Shown piece by piece: positions 46,488 to 51,521 of a DNA stretch of 51,521 nucleotides (its first letter is position 1; each line of letters begins with the position of its first letter). The notes below the pieces were generated by a model. That model did not search any database. It was not told the DNA's origin and saw only the letters and a list, made by a program, of their open reading frames with translations. This stretch comes from Roseiconus nitratireducens (GTDB lineage Bacteria > Planctomycetota > Planctomycetia > Pirellulales > Pirellulaceae): NCBI RefSeq assembly GCF_008629675.1, contig NZ_VWOX01000028.1, forward strand, positions 1 to 51,521, written 5' to 3'. Position numbers and translations under genes: made by a program.

Positions 46488-48938
46488 ATGCCGTCGAGAA
46501 CCCCAGAGCCAGAGCTGAAGATCAAGATCCGATCGGAAGGGCCGACCACGGTGATCGCCTTGGCGGGCGATGTCGGCGGCGTTTTGGCCCCAGCCGATCG
46601 CGATCGGATTCAGGCAACGATCCAGCCGGGGGTTCAACTTGCTTTGGACTTCACGGAGGTTCCAAACATTTCAGGGGCCGGCCTTCGGCGGTTGCTTCTG
46701 GTCAGCCGGCACATTCGCGGTTTGGGAGGCGTGATCGCGGTTCGCGGGGCTTCCGAAGAACTGCGTGCAATCGCGGAAGCGTCGGGTTTTGGCGATCTGT
46801 TCCGTCGGTCGGTTCCGCTTCCCATCCCGGACACCGGGCAGAAGCCGCGAGAACGCATCGACCTCTATCCGACGCACTCGTACGGAAAATTTGCACTGCG
46901 TTCCGGCAACCCTCAGCCGCTCGGTGCGACCGCTCGTTCCAAGGGGGTCAATTTCGCGGTTTATTCGCGGCACGGGACGACGTGCACGCTCGTGCTGTTT
47001 GAGCATGGAGCCGCCAAGCCATTCGCTGAAATCCCGTTTCCACCCGAATTTCGCGTCGGCGACGTTCGCGCGATGATGGTTTTCGATCTCGACCCCGAAG
47101 CCATCGAGTACGCTTTCCGCGTGAACGGGCCTTTCTCGCCACGCGAGGGTCATCGCTTTGACGGCGAGCGTGAGCTGCTCGACCCGACAGCGCAAGCCGT
47201 TGCCTGGCGACCGAGTTGGGGCCAGAAGGACACGCGCATCACGACACCACGAGCGCGTCTGATTTCGCAGGATTTCGACTGGGAAGGTGATCGCCCTCTT
47301 GGTCTGCCGCTGGAAGATCTGGTGATCTATGAGATGCACGTGCGAGGATTCACGCGGCACCCCACGTCCAAGACGCGTTTCCCGGGAAGCTACGCGGGCT
47401 TGCGAGAGAAGATTCCTCACCTCGTTGAACTCGGCGTGAACTGTGTCGAGCTGCTGCCGATTTTTGAGTTTGACGAGACCGAGGTGGATCGCGTGGACCC
47501 GGCAACGGGCAAACCGTTGCTTAATTACTGGGGCTACAACACGCTGGCCTTCTGTGCTCCGAAAGCCGCTTACGCAGCGAGCGGTTCATGTCATCTGCAA
47601 GCGGATGAATTCAAGACGTTGGTGAAAGAGCTGCATCGCCACGGCATCGAAGTGGTTTTGGATGTCGTATTCAATCACACGGCCGAAGGCAATGAAAACG
47701 GCCCGACGCTTTCATTCAAAGGGTTGGACAACGCGACCTACTACATGTTGACGCCAGAAGGCTACTACTACAATTTCAGTGGCTGCGGCAACACCTTCAA
47801 CTGCAATCACCCGGTCGTCCGCGAGTTTGTGTTGAATTGTTTGCGGCACTGGGTCGCGGAGTACCACGTCGATGGCTTTCGCTTCGACCTGGCCAGCATC
47901 CTGGGTCGAGCCCCGAATGGCACACCGCTAGCCAATCCTCCGCTACTCGAATCGCTGGCCCTCGATCCGATACTGGGCCGCACCAAGTTGATCGCCGAAG
48001 CGTGGGATGCGGGAGGGCTGTACCAGGTCGGTCATTTCCCTGCCTACGGTCGCTGGGCCGAATGGAATGGAAAGTACCGAGATTGCGTCCGAAAGTTTCT
48101 TAAGGGTGACATGGGCCAAGTCGGGGAAATGACGCAACGACTCTCCGGGTCGCCGGATCTGTATTTTCATCGCGGTCCGACTGCATCGATCAACTTTGTC
48201 ACTTGTCACGATGGATTCACGCTCGCGGACGTGGTCAGCTACAACGACAAGCACAATGAAGCCAATGGAGAGCAGAACCGTGACGGTGCAAACGACAATC
48301 ACTCTTGGAACTGCGGCGTCGAGGGACCGACCGAGGATCCTGAGATTCTGTCGTTGCGAACTCGGCTGATGAAAAACGCTTTGGCGATGCTCTTTCTCAG
48401 CCAGGGTATCCCGATGTTGTTGATGGGTGACGAAATGGGCCGCTCGCAGAACGGCAATAACAACGCCTACTGCCAGGACAATGAGCTCAATTGGCTGGAT
48501 TGGAGTCTGAAGCACCGGAACCAGGAACTGTTCCGGTTTTGCCAGTCAATGATCGCATTTCGGAAAGCTCATCCGGTCCTGCGGCACCCGCGGTACTCCG
48601 AAACGAAGCATGGGAAATCGAACCGACTTGAGATCTGCTGGCACGGTACACGGCCTTGGCAGTCGGATCTCTCTGATGCCAGTCGAGTACTCGCCTTTCA
48701 TGCCCGCCTGCGACGTGAAGAATCGGACGATTTGATCTACGCCGCTTTCAACAACTATTGGGAAACGCTGGACTTCGATTTACCTCGCGTTGGGGATGCT
48801 GGGGAGTGGCGGGTCTTCGCGAACACCCGGCTGCGAGCTCCCGATGACATCAGCTCACCGGGAGACGAGCGCGCCTTGGACAACCCGAATCAAATTCAAG
48901 TCGCCGGCCGGTCTGTCGTCATCCTCGTTGCCCGGTAG
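46488..48938 (+). CDS. STAS domain fused to glycogen debranching enzyme (GH13, GlgX-like)
   Basis: ATG 46488, AAAGGGAG about ten bases upstream. The 816-residue protein starts with a STAS domain (about 10-115: TVIALAGDVGGVLAPADRDRI, LDFTEVPNISGAGLRRLLLV). It continues with a CBM48 (about 125-220: GKFALRSGNPQPLG, NFAVYSRHGTTCTLVLFE) and a GH13 barrel. Catalytic residues are Asp467 in GFRFDLAS, Glu504 in AEAWDAGG, and Asp575 in CHDGFTLAD. YEMHVRGFTRHPTSK and GLREKIPHLVELGVNCVELLPI are typical of GlgX/isoamylase-type debranching enzymes cutting alpha-1,6 links. An anti-anti-sigma-like STAS domain on a debranching enzyme is unusual; it may connect glycogen use with stress signalling. Confidence 0.92.
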   Translation: MPSRTPEPELKIKIRSEGPTTVIALAGDVGGVLAPADRDRIQATIQPGVQLALDFTEVPNISGAGLRRLLLVSRHIRGLGGVIAVRGASEELRAIAEASGFGDLFRRSVPLPIPDTGQKPRERIDLYPTHSYGKFALRSGNPQPLGATARSKGVNFAVYSRHGTTCTLVLFEHGAAKPFAEIPFPPEFRVGDVRAMMVFDLDPEAIEYAFRVNGPFSPREGHRFDGERELLDPTAQAVAWRPSWGQKDTRITTPRARLISQDFDWEGDRPLGLPLEDLVIYEMHVRGFTRHPTSKTRFPGSYAGLREKIPHLVELGVNCVELLPIFEFDETEVDRVDPATGKPLLNYWGYNTLAFCAPKAAYAASGSCHLQADEFKTLVKELHRHGIEVVLDVVFNHTAEGNENGPTLSFKGLDNATYYMLTPEGYYYNFSGCGNTFNCNHPVVREFVLNCLRHWVAEYHVDGFRFDLASILGRAPNGTPLANPPLLESLALDPILGRTKLIAEAWDAGGLYQVGHFPAYGRWAEWNGKYRDCVRKFLKGDMGQVGEMTQRLSGSPDLYFHRGPTASINFVTCHDGFTLADVVSYNDKHNEANGEQNRDGANDNHSWNCGVEGPTEDPEILSLRTRLMKNALAMLFLSQGIPMLLMGDEMGRSQNGNNNAYCQDNELNWLDWSLKHRNQELFRFCQSMIAFRKAHPVLRHPRYSETKHGKSNRLEICWHGTRPWQSDLSDASRVLAFHARLRREESDDLIYAAFNNYWETLDFDLPRVGDAGEWRVFANTRLRAPDDISSPGDERALDNPNQIQVAGRSVVILVAR

Positions 48939-49082
48939 GTTCCAGCGGCCGTAGCGAGATGGTCTTCACCGATGACCTGCGTCGCCTTTCTCGATAGCAT
49001 TCGAGCTGCTGGCCTGCAAAAACGATCGCGCCACCACGCCCATCTTTCGCCTGATGAAGAAACCGCGACCAAGGCCCCGTGT

Positions 49083-49703
49083 TCAACCGAACGTCTCTCC
49101 GCGTTCGAGCATGGCAATGAATTCTACCAGTTTGCGCGCTTTCGTTTCGGGCTTCTTTGCGTTGTGGAGTCGATAATAGAAGGCGTACTTTTTGGATTTT
49201 GAAAGCGTCGCGTAGAAGTCACTTGCCTTCTTGGACTTCTTCAAAGCGGCGAGAAACTCGGCCGATTCTTTGAAAGTCGAACTTGATGCATAGGCGCCAT
49301 CCCAACGTCCGTCCGCCTTTGCCAACTCAACCGCCGCGTGGCCTGCAGGCTTCATGCGATCATCACGAATGAGTCGCTCAATGTGCTTCTTGTTTACTTG
49401 AGACCAAACGCTTCGTTTGCCACGCGGCGTGAATTTGTGAATCCAAGAGACTTCATCACCTTTTCTTACGGGGCCATCGATCCAGCCGTAACACAAAGCC
49501 ACGTCGAGTGCCTCCGCATAAGTGATGCTCTTGTGCCCACTGTCCTTTTTGAAGAACTGGATCCAAACACCGCCATGCTCGGCATGATGCTTGATAAGCC
49601 ATCTTTCAAGCTTGCCGGTCGTAGAAAACGCGATGACGGGCTTACCGTCCGGGGATGCAATGGCGGCCGCCGGCTTCGCTGGTTTTGAGCTCTTTTTTGC
49701 CAT
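49083..49703 (-). CDS. YdeI/OmpD-associated family protein
   Basis: A 206-residue protein: after a Lys/Ala-rich start (MAKKSSKPAKPAAA) come KLERWLIKHHAEHGGVWIQFFKKD, TYAEALDVALCYGWIDGPVRKGDE, TPRGKRSVWSQVNKKHIERLI and YRLHNAKKPETKARKLVEFI. This is the usual layout of the YdeI family, in which the CFGWID/CYGWID helix is the strongest mark. YdeI proteins have been linked to bacteriocin protection but the biochemistry is unclear. Confidence 0.9.
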   Translation of the reverse strand: MAKKSSKPAKPAAAIASPDGKPVIAFSTTGKLERWLIKHHAEHGGVWIQFFKKDSGHKSITYAEALDVALCYGWIDGPVRKGDEVSWIHKFTPRGKRSVWSQVNKKHIERLIRDDRMKPAGHAAVELAKADGRWDGAYASSSTFKESAEFLAALKKSKKASDFYATLSKSKKYAFYYRLHNAKKPETKARKLVEFIAMLERGETFG

Positions 49704-49932
49704 TCAGATCAACTTGGAAAGCGCGGCGATTCTAGCAAAACTCAGCCGTCGCGTATGATAGACGTCTTCGGGTACGAACAATACAGCCGTTGTGAGCAGA
49801 TCCAAGATCTTCTTCGATCGAGTTCACTTTCAGCAATATTGAATCAGGCAGAAATAGATCAATTCCTCAGATCAAAGTTGGCGATGTGCCGCAACTGCAA
49901 ATTGCAAATTGAACATGGCAAAAGGGAAATTG

Positions 49933-51003
49933 ATGGATCGTAGACAGAGCAGACGCGAGGCGATTGTTGGTTGCATTCTGGGGACAGCGGTGGGTGATGC
50001 GCTGGGTCTGCCGTACGAAGGATTATCGCCGAAGCGATCTGCCAGGCTGCTTGGTCCACCGGATCGGTACCGATTTTTCTTTCGTCGCGGCATGGTCTCC
50101 GACGACACCGAACACACGTGCATGGTCGCTCAATCGTTGATTGACGCGGGTGGCGACGTTCCAAAGTTCACACGCGCGTTTGCGAGGCGCTTGCGGTGGT
50201 GGATTCTGGCTTTACCGGCGGGGGTTGGCAAAGCGACAGCGAGGTCGGGAATCAAATTGTGGTTCGGGGCAAGTCCCGAGAAGGCAGGTGTGTTTTCAGC
50301 CGGAAATGGTCCCGCCATGCGCGCAGCGATCTTCGGCGCCTCCTTAGACGATGTTCCGTCAATACTGAACTTTGTTCGGGCGTCTTCTCGGCTGACCCAC
50401 AGTGATCCCAAAGCCGATTACGGTGCATTCGCCGTCGCGCTGGCAGCCAAACACTCACGCGACCATGCAGCCGTGGATGCGAACCTTTGGCTTGACGAGG
50501 TTGTCGATGCGGTGGGAGAAGGTGGAGCGGAATTGATCGATTTGCTCCGCCAAGCCATTCGCAGCGTAGACGCTGGCGAAACAACCCGGACCTTTGCCAA
50601 CTCACTTGGCCTGGAGCGTGGCGTGACGGGTTACACCTACCACACCGTCCCGGTCGCCATCCACACATGGCTGTCCAGCCCCAACGATTTTCGCAAGGCC
50701 GTCACGAGCATCATCGAAAGCGGCGGCGACGCAGACACGACAGCCGCAATCGTCGGTGGCATTGTGGGTGCAGGTGTTGGGACAGAAGGCATCCCACACG
50801 AATGGCTCGACGGCATTTGGGAATGGCCACGTAGCGTGCCCTGGATGCAGCGCCTCGGTGAAGCTCTGGCCGATTCGCTCGAGGGCGATCGTTCGATGAA
50901 ATCGCCGACCGTCAATCCAATCGCGGTGCTTCTCCGCAATCTGCTGTTCCTATTCATCGTCCTCTTTCACGGCTTCCGCCGACTTGCTCCACCTTACGTT
51001 TGA
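49933..51003 (+). CDS. ADP-ribosylglycohydrolase (DraG-type) family protein
   Basis: I start at ATG 49933 (MDRRQSRREAIVGCILGTAV) because AAGGGA lies seven bases upstream; the longer start at 49909 would be in a repetitive stretch. The 356-residue protein shows all metal-site marks: GTAVGDALG near residues 17-25, SDDTEHT near 56-62, and GGDADTTAAIVGGIVGA near 270-286. These proteins bind two metal ions and remove ADP-ribose from arginine or other acceptors. A C-terminal hydrophobic stretch (LLRNLLFLFIVLFHGF) may anchor it to the membrane, which is unusual. Confidence 0.9.
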   Translation: MDRRQSRREAIVGCILGTAVGDALGLPYEGLSPKRSARLLGPPDRYRFFFRRGMVSDDTEHTCMVAQSLIDAGGDVPKFTRAFARRLRWWILALPAGVGKATARSGIKLWFGASPEKAGVFSAGNGPAMRAAIFGASLDDVPSILNFVRASSRLTHSDPKADYGAFAVALAAKHSRDHAAVDANLWLDEVVDAVGEGGAELIDLLRQAIRSVDAGETTRTFANSLGLERGVTGYTYHTVPVAIHTWLSSPNDFRKAVTSIIESGGDADTTAAIVGGIVGAGVGTEGIPHEWLDGIWEWPRSVPWMQRLGEALADSLEGDRSMKSPTVNPIAVLLRNLLFLFIVLFHGFRRLAPPYV

Positions 51004-51223
51004 TTGCAAATTGCAAAATCAACATCTTAAAGGTTTCATTGACGGGCAATTGGAGCGTGCGGCGACCTAGGGAACGGCTGATGAAACCAGAGGATCTCTC
51101 CGATAGGTTTCGACGATTTGCCGAGCGACTCGCTGGGAGGTTTAAACGCGGAGTGGCGGAGGTGCGGAGTATCGCGGAGAATGGGCGGTTTGGTTTGCAT
51201 GAAGGTGGTAGGTCGATAGGCGA

Positions 51224-51304
51224 GTGACGGAAAATGAGTTGACCAATGCAATCATTGGTGCCGCGATTTTCGTGCATTGCAGGCTCGGGCCGGGTTTATT
51301 GGAG
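51224..51304 (+). pseudogene. truncated GxxExxY-family gene start (first repeat unit)
   Basis: GTG 51224 encodes MTENELTNAIIGAAIFVHCR then LGPGLLE, the N-terminus of GxxExxY proteins, but the text then jumps to unrelated sequence (PGKVLRRQ). The remaining GxxExxY nuclease-like core is absent, so this copy is broken by the tandem duplication. Confidence 0.7.
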
Positions 51305-51458
51305 CCGGGGAAAGTCCTGAGAAGACAAACCGTCAGCGCTGCTATCGACGATATGCCGAGCGGCTCGCTGGGAGGTTTGAACGCGGAGTGGCGGAGGTGC
51401 GGAGCATCGCGGAGAATGGGCGGTTTGGTTTGTATGAAGGTGATAGGTCAATAGGCGA

Positions 51459-51521
51459 GTGACGGAAAATGAGTTGACCGATGCAATCATTGGTGCCGCG
51501 ATCTTCGTGCATCGCAGGCTT
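51459..51521 (+). CDS. GxxExxY-family protein, N-terminal part (runs off window)
   Basis: The second repeat unit has the same GTG start and TENELTDAIIGAAIFVHRR, with the frame continuing beyond the window. It may be the intact gene of which the first copy is a fragment. Such proteins are common near mobile and repeated DNA; function is unknown. Confidence 0.6.
   Translation, partial: MTENELTDAIIGAAIFVHRRL

Larger units (their letters stand above)
51111..51521 (+). repeat. tandem direct repeat, 235-bp unit, cut by window end
   Basis: The stretch CGACGATTTGCCGAGCG..CTCGCTGGGAGG at 51111 recurs at 51346 as CGACGATATGCCGAGCGGCT with the same downstream text up to the window end. Offset is 235 bases and the match exceeds 90% over at least 170 bases. 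Each unit contains the start of a GxxExxY gene. Confidence 0.85.

Overview
The window looks like a chromosomal segment of a planctomycete, most likely a Pirellulaceae (Rhodopirellula/Blastopirellula-like) organism. The support is a set of protein types typical of that phylum: a TIGR03067 protein, an H-X9-DG (DUF1559-like) protein, a BlaI repressor next to a giant M56 peptidase, small 'FSLRTLL' membrane proteins, and many secreted proteins of unknown function. No rRNA is present. The assignment is inference; nothing here proves the species.

Region 1 (1 to about 9.4 kb) is a leftward-oriented row of small, unrelated genes separated by imperfect dyads. Seven of these dyads are 89-91 bp long. Each begins with a core like GGCGAAC, ends with a core like GTTCGCC, and most carry one unpaired base at the same place in one arm. 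These are the hallmarks of integron attC sites, so I read this stretch as an integron cassette array. No integrase gene is in the window. The row contains a frameshifted methyltransferase, an FGE-sulfatase-domain protein and a TIGR03067 protein among unknowns. From 9.4 to 13.7 kb more leftward genes follow, including a two-gene membrane operon and a truncated acetyltransferase.

Region 2 (14.8-21.8 kb) is the striking part: 39 tRNA genes, all on the + strand, in 7 kb. They cover 19 amino acids (no cysteine) and nearly every codon family. None encodes CCA; in 38 of 39 the discriminator base is followed directly by CT. Many are structurally odd: leucine tRNAs with short variable loops, a tyrosine tRNA with almost no D-arm, T-loops reading TGC. 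Between the first and second tRNA lies a roughly 640-nt highly structured RNA candidate ending in a terminator hairpin, reminiscent of the large ornate RNAs (GOLLD, ROOL) known to sit beside tRNA clusters. Four confident protein genes are embedded: two small proteins, a 268-residue protein and a soluble-looking SPFH/slipin protein. Iterated-word inverted repeats separate some units. I consider this tRNA island with its RNA and proteins the best candidate for an undescribed system.

Region 3 (21.8-25 kb) holds a leftward XRE regulator, a 350-residue conserved protein and a four-helix-bundle protein, then a macro-domain-like protein. Region 4 (25.2-51.5 kb) is more ordinary chromosome: a four-module xylan-degrading enzyme (CE15, CBM-like, GH10, SGNH esterase), an EamA transporter, a DUF3592 protein, a secreted HExxH protein, two ankyrin proteins, a DinB protein, the BlaI/M56-thioredoxin pair, small membrane proteins, a beta-propeller-like protein, a CPA1 antiporter divergent from a STAS-GlgX fusion, a YdeI-like protein, an ADP-ribosylglycohydrolase, and a tandem 235-bp duplication carrying GxxExxY gene starts that runs off the window.
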